A stretch of 64,000 nt of DNA, taken from NCBI GenBank assembly GCA_025200525.1, contig CM045758.1, forward strand, positions 190,996,463 to 191,060,462. Reading direction: 5' to 3'. Shown here piece by piece: positions 11,750 to 23,283 of this stretch; the stretch's first letter is position 1, and the number at the start of each line of letters is the position of its first letter. The stretch comes from Camellia lanceoleosa. Taxonomy: Eukaryota; Streptophyta; Magnoliopsida; Ericales; Theaceae. The notes below the pieces were generated by a model. That model was not told the DNA's origin and did not search any database. It worked only from the letters and a program-made list of their open reading frames with translations. Position numbers and translations under genes: made by a program.

Positions 11750-12571
11750 ATGGAAACTCTTCACTCCCACAATCCTCTTCTCTCTCTCCTCTTCCTCCAT
11801 CTTCTTCAATTCTCATCTCTCTCTCTTCTCTCATTAGCCTACACTTTACCAAACAAGTACTTCATCAACTGCGGCTCAAACTCCGACGTCTCAGTCACCG
11901 GCGCGCCCACCCGGAACTTCATCTCCGACGAGAATTCCGGCTCCTTTTCCCTCTTCGGAGAAACCAGCTCCGTCTCAGACACCAACACATCAAACTCCTC
12001 TCCTCTGTATCAAACCGCAAGAATCTTCACAAACCCGTCTTCTTATGTGCTCCAAATCGACCAGAGTGGGACTTACATGGTACGCCTCCATTTTAATGCT
12101 TTCTCTTCGTCGAAGAAAATTCTCTCAAATGCCCAATTCAAGGTTTCGGCTTCTGGGTTTTCTCTGTTGTCGAATTTCAGTGTTCAAAAGCTTATAATCA
12201 ATGAATTCATGCTCACCATCAATGTATCCGAATTTATAATCTCTTTCACACCTACCCAGAAATCGTCTTTTGCCTTTGCAAATGCGATTGAGGTTTTTCT
12301 TGCCCCTAACATCACAGATGTTTCGACTCCGCCCATTCATGTGACTCCTTCGGGAGCTCGCGGTACCTACGATGGCTTGCTTTCTCAAGCCCTGCACACA
12401 GTTTATAGGGCTAATGTGGGTGGTTCTCCGATCACACCAACTTACGATACACTATGGAGGAATTGGGTATCTGATGATGGTTATTTAGTTACCCCCAATG
12501 CGGCGAAGACCAGTGCATTTCAAAGTGATATTTTCTACCAGCCTGGAGGAGCTACTAAGTGTTGGATATAG
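11750..12571 (+). pseudogene. CrRLK1L-type receptor kinase, N-terminal half (signal peptide and malectin-like domain)
   Basis: The frame encodes a hydrophobic leader (LLSLLFLHLLQFSSLSLLS). A CrRLK1L-type malectin-like ectodomain follows: YFINCGSNS at its start, then SPLYQTARIF, YMVRLHFNAF, NAIEVF, and finally TLWRNWVSDDGYL with YQPGGATK. Members of this Catharanthus roseus RLK1-like family (FERONIA/THESEUS relatives) sit in the plasma membrane and sense the cell wall and RALF peptides. ATG 11750 was preferred to 11627 because it directly precedes the signal peptide. The frame is undamaged for 270 codons, then runs into the retroelement at 12560 and stops after three foreign codons (CWI). The full gene would be about 2.5 kb; the rest lies at 15922-17653. 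Confidence 0.88.
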
Positions 12572-13030
12572 TCACCCCATTGAGGTGATAATGCACCACC
12601 ATGTAAGTGCAACACTTAGAAGAGAAGTGGAGCACCAAGGTAATGGTCACCAACTCCAACCACTAGAGAGTGGAAGGAGGTTGGTGATGGCCAATCAAGC
12701 CTCTTTGTTCTTGTGTATAAATAGATGAAGAGAGGAGGAAGAAAATGAGAGAGTTAGAGAAAACCGAGAGAAAGAAGTGTGAATCAAGAGATGTGAGAAA
12801 CCGTCTCCCTCGGTGTGAGCGAAGGAGACGGGTGAATGGGTGAGTGAGAATGGTGTGAGTTTCTCCTCTGTAATATTCTGTAATCTCTCCATAATGATAA
12901 TCGGTTACTCTCCCGTGGACGTAGGCCGGATTGCCGAACCACGTAAAATATTGTGTCTCCGTGTGTGTGGGTGTGTATTTCTGCTTGGTTTAATTTCCGC
13001 AAAGGTCTTGGGGGATCCCCGATCCCAACA
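12560..13030 (+). repeat. 5' LTR of the LARD-like element
   Basis: Begins TGTTGGATATAG and ends GATCCCAACA; the TGTTGG/CCAACA ends form an inverted repeat. A CCAAT box at 12691-12695 precedes a TATA box, TATAAATA at 12715-12722, by about 20 bp, giving a plausible U3 promoter. Confidence 0.9.
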
Positions 13031-13032
13031 AT

Positions 13033-13044
13033 TGGTATCAGAGC
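13033..13044 (+). other. Primer-binding site, initiator-Met tRNA type
   Basis: TGGTATCAGAGC lies 2 bp after the 5' LTR. It is the standard complement to the 3' end of plant initiator methionine tRNA used by copia and many non-autonomous LTR elements. Confidence 0.9.
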
Positions 13045-13356
13045 CTCGTCGGTGGCGTTTGCACAAAACAAAGGCGATGTCCGACCGCCAGAAATCGCAG
13101 TGCTCGAAATCTGGTTTTGAGCATACCAAGAGCAAGGGCTCGACGAGAGGAGTCCAAAAATGCAAAGCAGAGCCCGAGAGGAGCACAGACGCGCCTTCAC
13201 GCGCCCCTGGAAGTTGGCGCGTGAAGCCCAGTCGCGCCACGCGCCTTCACGCGCCGTTCAGGCAGCCCGTAGCGCTGTCACCACCGCCTTACGCGCGCAG
13301 GAAGAAAGCGGCGAGGATAGGCGCGTGCATCACACGCGAGTTAGACACGCGCAGGC

Positions 13357-13526
13357 CACGTCGGCAGACGCGTCAGCCGACACGTCATGTAGGTTGCCAC
13401 GTGGCAGTCACACAGCAAGCAAGTCATCGCCACGTGTCCAGCCACGTCAGAGACATGTGGCGTGCCACGTCAGTGACACGTGGCCAGTGGACCAATCACT
13501 GCATGCCACGTCATCTGCCACGTCAG
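13357..13526. promoter_or_regulatory. Cluster of nine ACGT-core (G-box/C-box-like) motifs
   Basis: Nine ACGT cores occur in about 170 bp, mostly as CCACGTCA, CCACGTGG or ACACGTGG. CACGTG and CACGTC are the cores bound by plant bZIP and bHLH factors. The cluster lies in the internal region of the LARD-like element, not in its LTR. A GC-rich repeat of GCGCCTTCACGCGCC character precedes it at about 13185-13260, and a 40-bp near-duplicate (13537-13613) follows it. Confidence 0.55.
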
Positions 13527-13612
13527 CACAGGAGGTAGGATCCAGTGTGACGCGGCTAAGGTGCAGCCGCATGAAGAAAGGATCCGGTGCTTCGCGGCTA
13601 TGGTGCAGCCGC

Positions 13613-15435
13613 AAATCTGAGGCGTACAAAATGTTTTGGCTTGATTTAAGCCATTTGGAGTCCGTTTTTGGCGATCCAGTAGTGGTTTCAGACTATTTGG
13701 AGTATTCCGGACACATCGGTACGGTCAGATTTTGGAGACGGAGTTTCTGTGAAAAGAAGACAAATTGAAGGGACGGACGGCATCGGGTGCAGTGGACGAA
13801 ATATTCTGTTGGTACACAGAATATTCCCTAAACTTCTGAAAATTGTAATGTGGCCCAGAATTTTCAGAAAATTGTGGTGTGGCCCAACTGTCGGGGATAT
13901 TTTTCAGTGAGGTCCCCAAAAATACAGCGAAGGTTGGTCCTAGCTAATTGGACCGTTCCGGACGCAACCGCGAGGTCAGAATAGTGAAATTCTGAACGGT
14001 TTTTAAAAGATTGGTAAAACATGGAAGTTTGTCATCTTTAATACTCGGAGGAAGGTTGCCGGATATTGTGGAACGCTGCAGTGTCACTGAAGAGGTTAGA
14101 ATGGACAGATTCTGACCAGATTGAACAACCAGGTACAACTCGAGATAGATCATTGAAGACCAGAGGAGATCAGGCTTGATGGCAGATCGAGGGAGATCGA
14201 GATTGGTCGAAGCGTCGAGGATTGCAGGTATGATTATCTCAAGATCAACAATGTCTAGGAAAGTTCTGTCAAAAAGACAGTGTCTAAGGAGACTGGTTCT
14301 TAAGTGGGACCGAGTGTGACCCCACCAGTCTGTCCTGGGAACTTTCCTGGTTGTTGACATCATCGGAGGATGTGGTTCAATCAGAAGAGAAGACCATTCA
14401 TCGACGGATAGATGATTTGGCAACCAGTTCAGGCTCAGGGAAATGTTGTGGCTGTTGGAGCTACTGTATGCGAGTAAGTACTGGTGGTATGTGGACGTGT
14501 AGAACAATAGTTGCAGAGGAGCATACTAAGCGCAGGGGCACAAATGCAGATGTGCAGTAGTGCAAGGGTACGGTAGAGTATCGTACAGAGGCGCCAGAGG
14601 AGTGTGCAGCAGCGGGTTGTTGAAAGTTCACAGGAACTGCTAGACAGAGAAATTGAGACAGGTAAAACGCAAGAGTGCGTGCCAAGGAGTGGCAAGTCCT
14701 ATTTCTCTATGGTGGTTTCTTTATTTCCATGGCAGCGGAGGATAGAGTTGATGCGGATCTCTCAGGCGAGCTCGACGTAGGGAGACCAGAAGCCATGGAT
14801 GCGAGCACTATGCACAGGGTTGCATAGTAGTAACTTGTATAGACCGGTGGAAGTTGTCTTGGCAGAAGGGCTAACTGTCAAACATCAGTACGGACGTACA
14901 AGTAAGACAGAACCGAACATCAGGGATTGCAGCACAGACAACGGGCGTATGTGGAAATGCTAGGAGGTTGTTCAGAAGTGCAGAGGGCAAAGGCTGATAG
15001 TTCAGAAATAAGCTCCGAGCAAGGAAAATTGAGGATGTTGATGTGTCAAACTCTGAAGTTTTTTCTAGTTGCTCCAGTGTTCAACATGACTGTTCCTGCG
15101 AGGTAATGCATGACAGTCAAGGGCATCCCAGCAGGGGGTGCAGGGCATCCAATCAGGGGGTGTCGGATATCTTGGTTGCGCAAGTTCAAGCATAGCAAGT
15201 GAAGACATCCGAGACAGAAGCGTGGAAGAGATCTGTGGGAGATGGGAGCAGAGGCTCTCTCCAAATCAGAGAGTGGTGTGAGTTGAGTTGAGGATGTAGG
15301 ATTCCCTCCTCCTCTTGTATCTCTGGTATAGTATCTCTAGCTTTCAGGGGATGCAGCGTCTCAGTGAAGAGATGAAGACCATGTTGAAATTTGGGCGTGA
15401 CAAGTATAGCAGCAGTGTGTGCAGTAGATCACCTC
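13613..15435 (+). other. Non-coding internal region of the LARD-like element
   Basis: Moderately GC-balanced sequence with only short frames on either strand. I recognise no retroviral domain and no tandem array. The frames near 13160-13768, 13944-14507 and 15046-15264 lack any family resemblance. Confidence 0.5.
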
Positions 15436-15456
15436 ACAAGGGTTGAGGGGGTGATT
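15436..15456 (+). other. Polypurine tract of the LARD-like element
   Basis: A purine-rich stretch (AAGGGTTGAGGGGGTGA) directly before the 3' LTR, in the position expected for plus-strand priming. Confidence 0.75.
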
Positions 15457-15916
15457 TGTTGGATATAGTCACCCCATTGAGGTGATAATGCACCACCATG
15501 TAAGTGCAGCACTTAGAAGAGAAGTGGAGCACCAAGGTAATGGTCACCAACTCCAACCACTAGAGAGTGGAAGGAGGTTGGTGATGGCCAATCAAGCCTC
15601 TTTGTTCTTGTGTATAAATAGATGAAGAGAGGGGGAAGAAAATGAGAGAGTTAGAGAAAACCGAGAGAAAGAAGTGTGAATCAAGAGATGTGAGAAACCG
15701 TCTCCTCGGTGTGGCGAGGGAGACGGTGAATGGGTGAGTGAGAATGGTGTGAGTTTCTCCTCTGTAATATTCGTAATCTCTCCATAATGATAATCGGTTA
15801 CTCTCCGTGGGCGTAGGCGGATTCCAACCACGTAAAATATTGTGTCTCCGTGTGTGTGGGTGTGTATTTACGCTTGGTTTAATTTCCAAAAGGTCTTGGG
15901 GATCCGGATCCCAACA
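15457..15916 (+). repeat. 3' LTR of the LARD-like element
   Basis: Near-identical to 12560-13030, with the same TGTTGG start and CCAACA end. It lacks several single bases relative to the 5' LTR, for example around 15700-15730 and 15890-15905. The TATA box TATAAATA is retained near 15613. The 3' LTR could in principle drive transcription into the kinase half of the broken gene. Confidence 0.9.
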
Positions 15917-15921
15917 CTAAG

Positions 15922-17653
15922 TACTCGCCTTGATCCTGTCTACCAAAGCGACAAAAAATTGAATGTAAACTCTAGTGGGTTCGAATTTCTTCAATATGGC
16001 GTGGCGGTTCAATGTGAGTAAGAATGCTCCTCACTTCGTTCGAGTACATTTTTGCGACATAGTTAGCACATCCATAAATGATGTTCTTGATTCAATCAGT
16101 ATCGGTATAGCAAATTTAGTCGAACATTTATCCATATAATGTTGTTGGCGGTTAGCGATTCCATTTTACCAAGATTTACGTAGTTGATTACGATAATTAC
16201 GGCTTTACGGATATCGGTATTGGCCCTCGGAATGATTCAATAATTAAAACGACCTTTTACGAATGGAGTAGAGATCATGGAGGTAATAAGGATTGGGTTT
16301 GGTGGCGAGGTAAAGAAGCCACCGAAGAAACATCTGCTTGTTGCAATTGGTTCGGTTGTTGGAAGTGTAGGCGTCTCTGTTAATGTGGGTAGTAGTGGTG
16401 GTGGTGTGTTTGAATTGCAAGAGAGCAAAGCTGTTGAAACTTCGGTTTGTGCGGCAATCCACGATTATGGAGGAGGAGTTCTTATGTTAGTACTCTTGAA
16501 AGAAGTCAATGGCTTCCCTCTTGATAATCTAAATCTTGGGTTGAAGCTATCTTTTCAAGAAATTACATTTGCAACTAATAATTTTGACACAAAGTTGATG
16601 ATTGGTGAGGTGGGTTTGGAAAAGTCTACAAAGCAACTCTTGAATGGCATGAAGGTGGTACATGTCAAGCGAAGTGAGCAGAAATGGCCAGGTCGAAATT
16701 CCATCTGAGATCATAGTCTTGTCCTCAATTCGCCATCGCCATCTTGTTTCCTTGATTGGGTATTGTGATGAAAGGTCCGAGATGATACTTGTTTTCGAGT
16801 TCATGGAGAAGGGACTCTGAGGGATCATCTATACATTTTGAATGGAGAGTCTCGAAATCATCATCAATCTGAATTGTCTTGGAACCAAAGGCTTCAACTT
16901 TGCATTGGTCTTTGCAAAGGATCTAGATTATCTTCATAATAGTTCAGGAAGAGGCATCATTCACCGTGATGTTAAGTCAACGAACATCTTACTTGATGAG
17001 GATTATATGGCTAAAGGTGAGGATTTTGGTCTCTCAAGATTTGAGGATCTTGATCAAACCCCTGTCAAAGACCTGTGTAAAAGGTAGTTTTGGTTACCTT
17101 GATCCTGAATATTTTAGATGCCTGCAGTTAACGCAGAAATCTGATGTTTACTCATTTGGGGTAGTTCTCCTAGAAGTGCTTTGTGCAAGACCAGCCATCA
17201 ATAACTCGCTTCCTGGGAAGGAAGTAAACTTGGCTGAATGGGGATTGTATTGGCAAAAGAAAGGGCCGCTTGAAAATATTGTTGATCCTTTGCTTGTGGG
17301 CAAGATCAATCCCAATTCGTTGAGAAAGTTTGGTGAAACAGTGGAGAAGTGTTTGAAAGAATATGGTGTTCAAAGGCCCAACATGAACGATGTTGTGTGG
17401 GACTTGGAATATGCACTGCAGCTTCAACAAATTGCAAGGCACAGAGAACCTCATGAGAAAGACAATGACAGCGTCGTGGGTGCTGCCGGTGCCTGCCATT
17501 CAGCAATTACCTTCTCATAGCATCCCAATTGATGAATATGACATTCCCATGGATGATTTTACAGATACAAGTCATTTAAATGCGCACGGAGTGTTCTCCA
17601 CGTTGAACATTGATGATGGCAGTGAAAGTTTGCGGAAAAATAATTTATTTTGA
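15922..17653 (+). pseudogene. CrRLK1L-type receptor kinase, C-terminal half (decayed)
   Basis: The malectin-like end (FNVSKNAPHFVRVHFCDI) continues directly from 12559 but soon breaks. Then come a weak transmembrane stretch (HLLVAIGSVVGSVGVSV near 16336), the juxtamembrane LKLSFQEITFATNNFD, a damaged glycine loop, and the ERSEMILVFEFMEKGTL hinge. The catalytic loop HRDVKSTNILL, the DFG motif (EDFGLSRF) and GSFGYLDPEYFR follow, then KSDVYSFGVVLLEVL and the RPNMNDVVWDLEYALQLQ end of a plant RLK/Pelle kinase. The tail has an IPIDEYDIPMDD-like acidic stretch. At least five frame breaks (about 16120, 16610, 16690, 17080 and 17500) separate these blocks, so no active kinase can be made. The HRD and DFG residues survive, showing the ancestor was catalytically competent. 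Confidence 0.88.
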
Positions 17654-19804
17654 AAAACAAATTTTCAAATAATTACCACCTGATTATACAATCTAAAATA
17701 TCTCAATCCAAACGTTCGATAATACCTCACAAAGCGATCCAAGTGTCTCGCCTCCAAAGTGATTCTCCTTGCACCCTCTTAAATTTATTTTCTGTATATT
17801 TTTCTACAGACCTTAAAAATTCTGATGGCCAATTTTTGTATCAAATACATCTGATATATATACACAACATATGATAGAGTTTGCATGTTGGTGGGATCCT
17901 TAGGGATCTCTATCTTTTAGTTGTGGGGATAAAATAAAAGATGTATCTTTTATCTTAAATATACAGAATACAACTTATCTAATTTTTCATTAATTATCTT
18001 TTAAACAGATAATATAAAACTTCCACTAATTGCAATAATGTCCATCAACACATTACAATTAAACCCCTAAAAGTAGAGAATTACAAGTGAGGCCCTTTCT
18101 TACAATTAATCACAAATTTCCTTCCATTAAACTATATTCCACATGAGCTATTAGGTATGGACAAATGTATCACTATCAAAAGCCCTAACTAATGTAATTG
18201 AATTCTAAATTTTTCCTTCTTCTAATTGGACCCCAAAAGCATTTTTCAAAAATAGTACTTTTGTAATTATATATGTATAAAATATTTTTTATGAAAAAGT
18301 TACCGGCCGGTTTTCTTTTGATCCAACGTTAATAGGAAAAATTGCTTGAATATACTTTCTCACTTTGAGAATGGTGGATTCCATGTTAAGCACCTATATA
18401 AATCAATTACCACTCACATAACTCAACATATCCGTGTATAGCCTTTCGTTCAGCGTCACCGATTGACAATATCAAAGTTAAATGAATAGTTAATTAATTT
18501 ATACAAGCCTCTCAAGTCAAAGGAAAATAAGTGTATTGTAATAGAATTACCTTTTAAAATGACAGTGATCATTCCATAGGTGTTCTCAAAACCGATCATG
18601 TTCAGTGCATGTACTTATTATATAACACCCACCTATTTGCTTAAGGTCACTACCTCAATGATCTTTGCTGATCAAAAAAAAAAAAGGTCACTACCTCAAT
18701 GATGGAATTAATCATTCTATCATATAGCAGCAAAACAGGTGTAGGTCATAGTAGTGCGACACTAATCAACACCCATAACGTAGAACATTAATTGGGTTTA
18801 CAAGGTACCAAAAAATCATAACTCCCAGCTTTTGATTCATTAACCACTAGCATGTTTTTCTACAATATTATCCAAAGGACCTTATATTCACATCATATGT
18901 AACATTAAATATAACATTACCCATAATAACATACAAAATGCAAAACAAAAATGCCAAGCAATTTATATAATCAATTAATAAAGTCAATAAATTGGTTTTT
19001 GAAGGCACAAATGCTAACAGACAGATGATCTTGCAGTTTGAGGTACAAGTTTTGGTCTCCCTATGTTTGGTTCTAATATGCTTACAGGAATAATGCTGAA
19101 GAAAATCGGGCATATTTCCTTTGTTGGGTTGCTTTGCTTTATAAATTTAAGGATGCATATTAGGTGAACGTTTCAAATGATAATTGTGTAAAAATCAGCA
19201 TAGCAAATTGAAGTATTGTTCAACTTTCAGTATAATTAATGTTTGAATTCTGGATTTCATGTGGGACGGTCTTAATGTTTTAATCAAGAGATGTATGTGA
19301 TTAGAATAATGCTATATATTTGATTATCATTTAAGGGAGTTCTTTTTCTTTTATTGCATTATATTATCAACTTTGATTGGTAGCTCGAATTTCACTCCCC
19401 CTAATCTCCCTAATTTCCATTTTCAGTAAACTGTTTTTTTTTTTTTTTTAACTTGCCTTGCATTTTTTTTTTTTTGCCAAAAATGGCAATTCGGGGGAGT
19501 TTCGGGGGAAGCCCCTCGAGCTCCCGTGTTTTACCCTTATATTATATCTATTTTCCTAATGGCAGTGTGCAGAGTTGCGTCAATCATGCATATAACCGTT
19601 ACAAGTGCTAGCATCTAGAAATCATGACGATATGAGACAATAGGACTTGAAGCTACTTAATGGTATAGTGTAGAATTGAATTATTGTCCTTTACTGGACA
19701 ATTGGTATATTTAACATTCTCTTCCAAGAACAAGAGGACAGTCGATTGTTTTGGACAGTTATAGATACTCCTAGATATTCAAGGTCTATTTGTCGTGCAG
19801 CATT
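17654..19804. other. AT-rich intergenic region
   Basis: No gene is recognised. A 20-bp direct repeat (18643-18662 and 18684-18703) is separated by about 21 bp that includes a poly-A run. Poly-T runs occur near 19433-19475, followed by a GC-richer patch (19490-19530) of unknown origin. Confidence 0.5.
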
Positions 19805-21092
19805 TGTTGGAAATATGATTTTATGGTGAATTTAATATGAAATTAAAATTATGTTTTGTTTTGGCTTTTTGACAAAAAAAAAAGAAGTTAAAATTGGCTA
19901 CATAAGTTAATAAGACAAAACGTAATATATAAACCATAATCAGTATACTTTTTTTCTCATAAAAGTCAAAAACAAATAAACCAAATGAAACTAAAAAAGT
20001 CAGGTTAAAATAGTTAAAAAGTCAAAAAGTTATGCTATTTTAGCTCTTCCCAAACAAAGGCTAGAGAAGGTCCTAACTATTGGTTGAGGTGGGGTTAAAT
20101 AGATTTAGATTTTTTGTAACAAAATCTTTACACCACAAAAAAATAACCAAAAACCATTAAGAATTGAATGAGAAATTATCTCATAAAGTAAGCCTCGTGA
20201 ATGAGGTATTGGGAATTGTGTATAACTACCAATCATGTATTGATTGTAGAGGAAAGTATTAATGGATATTTAAACCTCAAGATTTTGATAAGGGCATGAG
20301 CCTTTTGAGGCATCCAAATTTTTCGAAAGAAGAAAGTTATGGATGTTTCAAGAATGGGCTTGGGCCAAAACTATGGTCCAAGTTTGTTATGCAAAAATTG
20401 CCACATGCGCGCCGCCCGCCTAGACCAAACCCGGTCGAGTCCAGGTCTATGATCGGTGGCCTTGGGCTGAGGTTTGGGCTGGGCCAAATTGCTGGTCTAC
20501 TAACCTAATCTTTTTGGGCCAGGTTTTTTTTATGGCTGCAAATATACACACATGTGTATATATAGTGTATAACTCACACACTTATTCCCCATCAATTTTA
20601 TGTATTACTCCATTAGTTTCGTAGAAGTAATGGGTTGCATTTGTTGCCAGCCTTCATGGCTGGAGGCTTTTCCTCTCTTCCCCTCTTCCCCATTGTACAT
20701 AAAAGGAGGCCATCTTCCTTGGTTTCGACACATAATTTTTTGCCTCTATATTATACAGTCAGTCTACCATATATTTTTCTTCATGTATCAGAGAGTACTG
20801 TCGTTGTCGGTTCGCCAGAGCTAAACAGAAGGTGTTTCTGCGTTAGTGAGCCTATACCGTCGTATCTTGGGAGACAAACGTCGATACACCACTAGCACCC
20901 ACGGTGAGGCGACGAATCTGTTTTGAGGAGACTGTGATACCACATAAGTTTCGGTTTGTTATCTTTTCTTTATTTTGTTATGTATTTCTATTCAATCTAG
21001 TTGTAATTTCTCATGATTTCATGTTCTGTATTATAATTTATTAAATATAAATCTGTTTATTTATTTTATTTAATTAAACAATTTACACAACA
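19805..21092 (+). mobile_element. Copia-like solo LTR, 1.29 kb, TSD GCATT
   Basis: Starts TGTTGGAAATATG and ends TTACACAACA, with GCATT directly on both sides (19800-19804 and 21093-21097). It has a TATA-like box, ACATAAAAGG at about 20698. A leader-like region (20850-20960) has the same layout as the LTR at 1669-2179: a stretch like GGGAGACAAACGTC and then GGCGACGAATCTG. No internal region or partner LTR is present. Bases 19830-20062 hold a stretch resembling the small MITE at 22928, perhaps a nested insertion. The frames at 20296-20508 and 20635-20895 are not gene-like. Confidence 0.8.
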
Positions 21093-21097
21093 GCATT

Positions 21098-22548
21098 CTG
21101 ATTTAATCACCCCTAACATCTATCTATATATTATATAAGGAAAATGGGATTTTTAAAAATATTGTAGGAGCTCCAAACTCCCAAACTAATTTTGATAATT
21201 TCTTAATTTTCAAAGAAATTTTAAAAAAAATAAAAATCTATTGGTTAGTTCTTTGACTCAAAAAACTAAAAACAAAAAAAGGCTCTAATTATCTATGTTT
21301 TTAAATTTTAAAATTCAAAACAATATGATAAGCTACCTTCACTCTTTCTAAAAATAATGCTGATCAAAATAATTCAAATAAAGAAACAATAAAGGCACTA
21401 ATTATCTATGATTTTGAATTTCAAAATTCAAAATAATATGGTAAGCCATCCTGACCCTTTTCGAAAATAATATAAATCTTAAAATTTTAAAAACCCAATC
21501 AAATTAAAAATTCAATATAATTCTCTCTTTAGAATACCCAATATTTGATCTTTTTTTAGCCCGGCCAATGCCTCTCCAAATGTAATAATGCAAAGGTTAG
21601 TCTCTCTTTGTCAACTGTCCAAACTTATTTTAAATTTGTTTGTTTGTTAGTTATTTTTATTTTTATTTTTTTTTAAACTTCTATTTTCATGTGAGTATTT
21701 TTTTTTCTTCTCTGTACGACTTTTTTTTTTTCCAACTAAATTGATAATAAATATATATTTGTTTAAGTATCTTTGTTTTGGGAGTTAATTTGATTTTTTT
21801 TTTTTTTTTTGTGTGGATGTTTGTGTATTTTTTATATTGTTGTTATTATTATTTTTGATATATGTAAATTGATAATACAGTTATCAGTTTTTTTTTTTTT
21901 TTAAAGAATATGGCGTTTTATATTGTTCTTTATGATTTTGCTATATTTTTTTTAAATCTTAAACAAAATTTTCAAATTTTTTTATTTGTAAAAAATTAAA
22001 AACATTTAATTGACTTGCCTATCAATAAATAAAATTTTAAATAATGAACACTGTTCCATAATATATGGATTTAAAAAAAAAAAATTATCACCCATATATA
22101 GAATAAGAAAAACCAAAGCCACACATTTTTTTCATTTTTTATTTTTAACTCTTTAAAATTCTAACGATATCTTTTTATTTCCCTAATATTGTCTTTTTAA
22201 ATTTGTAAAGATAAAAAACTAGACCGGAGTTTCATAGTAGTCAGTGGAGGTGGTGAGCATGACAACAACGAGGATGATGATGATGAGCTCGCTTAGAGTA
22301 TGGTTTGGGTGGGTTTTGAAAATGTGAATATTACTTAAAATAATACTTGATATTTTGGGTGATGAATTGATTTAGAAAACTAATATGTGGTCGAGATTAA
22401 GTGTGAATTTTACTATATAAAAATTAAATATAGATCATATATTGTTTTTTTATATATCATTTTGGATACCTTTGTATCACTATAAAAAATTATTGTTATC
22501 ACATGTTACTTATCATCTAATATATTATTGTTGTATTATTGTAATGAG
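21098..22548. other. AT-rich intergenic region before duplication copy 2
   Basis: No gene is seen. Two similar ~100-bp phrases, at about 21275-21350 and 21390-21460 (CTAATTATCTATG followed by a TTTTAAATTTTAAAATTC-like stretch), look like a degenerate tandem duplication. Several poly-T runs of more than 12 bases occur (21720, 21795, 21888). Confidence 0.45.
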
Positions 22549-22927
22549 TTTTATTATTAATGTCTATTATCAATGTAGAGATGAGACATCACATGATAAA
22601 TAAAAATATGTTTTGTTATCATTATTATTGATAATATATTTCTTTATCTATTTTTTACAATGTTCAAAAAAATAATTTATGTTCATTGTTAGTTTTTGTA
22701 GATAAGGAGTCAAAAATAAATTATATATAATTCAAGTTATAACTAATTTGAGATTAAAGAGGAAAGTTCAAAAGAAATGATAATTATATATAATTTTAAA
22801 ATATTTTTAAAAAATATGAAGAAAAATTGAAACTATAAATTATAATTATCAAACAGTCTAATTCTATTATGAAAATAATTTAATGAAAAATTGCTCAAAT
22901 TTAAATTTATGATTATTAAATATTTTT

Positions 22928-23171
22928 GGCTTCGTTTGGGAAGCCTTGGTTGGGGTTTTTTTTGGCTATTTTAGCCACAAAAAACAAAATATGATTTTTA
23001 GTCCAATAAAACAAAACATCACATCCAACTCATAATCATTACATTCTTTTTTTTACAAAAAAGTCAAAAAAATCAAAAAAGCCAAAAACCCTTCTCAAAC
23101 AAAACTTTTTAGCCCCAGGCTAAAATAGCCAAAAAAGTCAAAAAGTCAACCCACTTTCCAAACGGAGGCTT
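22928..23171 (+). mobile_element. Small MITE present only in copy 2
   Basis: Copy 1 reads straight through this site at 360/361, so 244 bp are extra here. The ends are imperfect inverted repeats: GGCTTCGTTTGG on the left, and AGCCTCCGTTTGG reading inward from the right. Only TT can be seen as a possible target duplication, so the superfamily is uncertain (hAT- or PIF-like ends are possible). The interior is rich in GTCAAAAA and AGCCAAAA phrases. Confidence 0.7.
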
Positions 23172-23283
23172 ACTAAACCATCAATTTTTTATTCAAGTTC
23201 TAGCATGATCTTGTCTTAAATAGTTTTTCAAATATAAATATATCTTAATATTGATACAATCAATATTAGACATATTTTAAGAA

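Larger units (their letters stand above)
12560..15916 (+). mobile_element. Non-autonomous LTR retrotransposon (LARD-like) inside the receptor-kinase gene
   Basis: Two LTRs (471 and 460 bp) flank 2.4 kb of non-coding internal DNA. Its target duplication CTAAG (12555-12559 and 15917-15921) restores the interrupted gene when one copy is removed. An initiator-Met-type primer-binding site and a polypurine tract are present. No gag or pol homology was found, so it must have been mobilised in trans, probably by a copia element judging from the primer-binding site. LTR divergence consists mainly of small indels, which suggests moderate age. It has the same orientation as the host gene. Confidence 0.9.

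Noticed and set aside
12840..13768. Two long overlapping frames (12840-13538, 13160-13768) in the LARD-like element
   Set aside because: They cross the LTR edge and are due to GC-rich, stop-poor repeats; no family resemblance.
17170..17506. Minus-strand frames over the kinase region
   Set aside because: Shadows of the receptor-kinase coding sequence, which is clear on the plus strand.
20296..20895. Three short plus-strand frames
   Set aside because: They fall inside the TSD-flanked solo LTR and have no domain resemblance.
21115..22240. Possible Helitron beginning TCTATCTATATATTATATAAGG and ending near AAACTAGA
   Set aside because: The 5' end resembles a Helitron start, but no 3' hairpin with a CTAG end between A and T could be found and there is no helicase.
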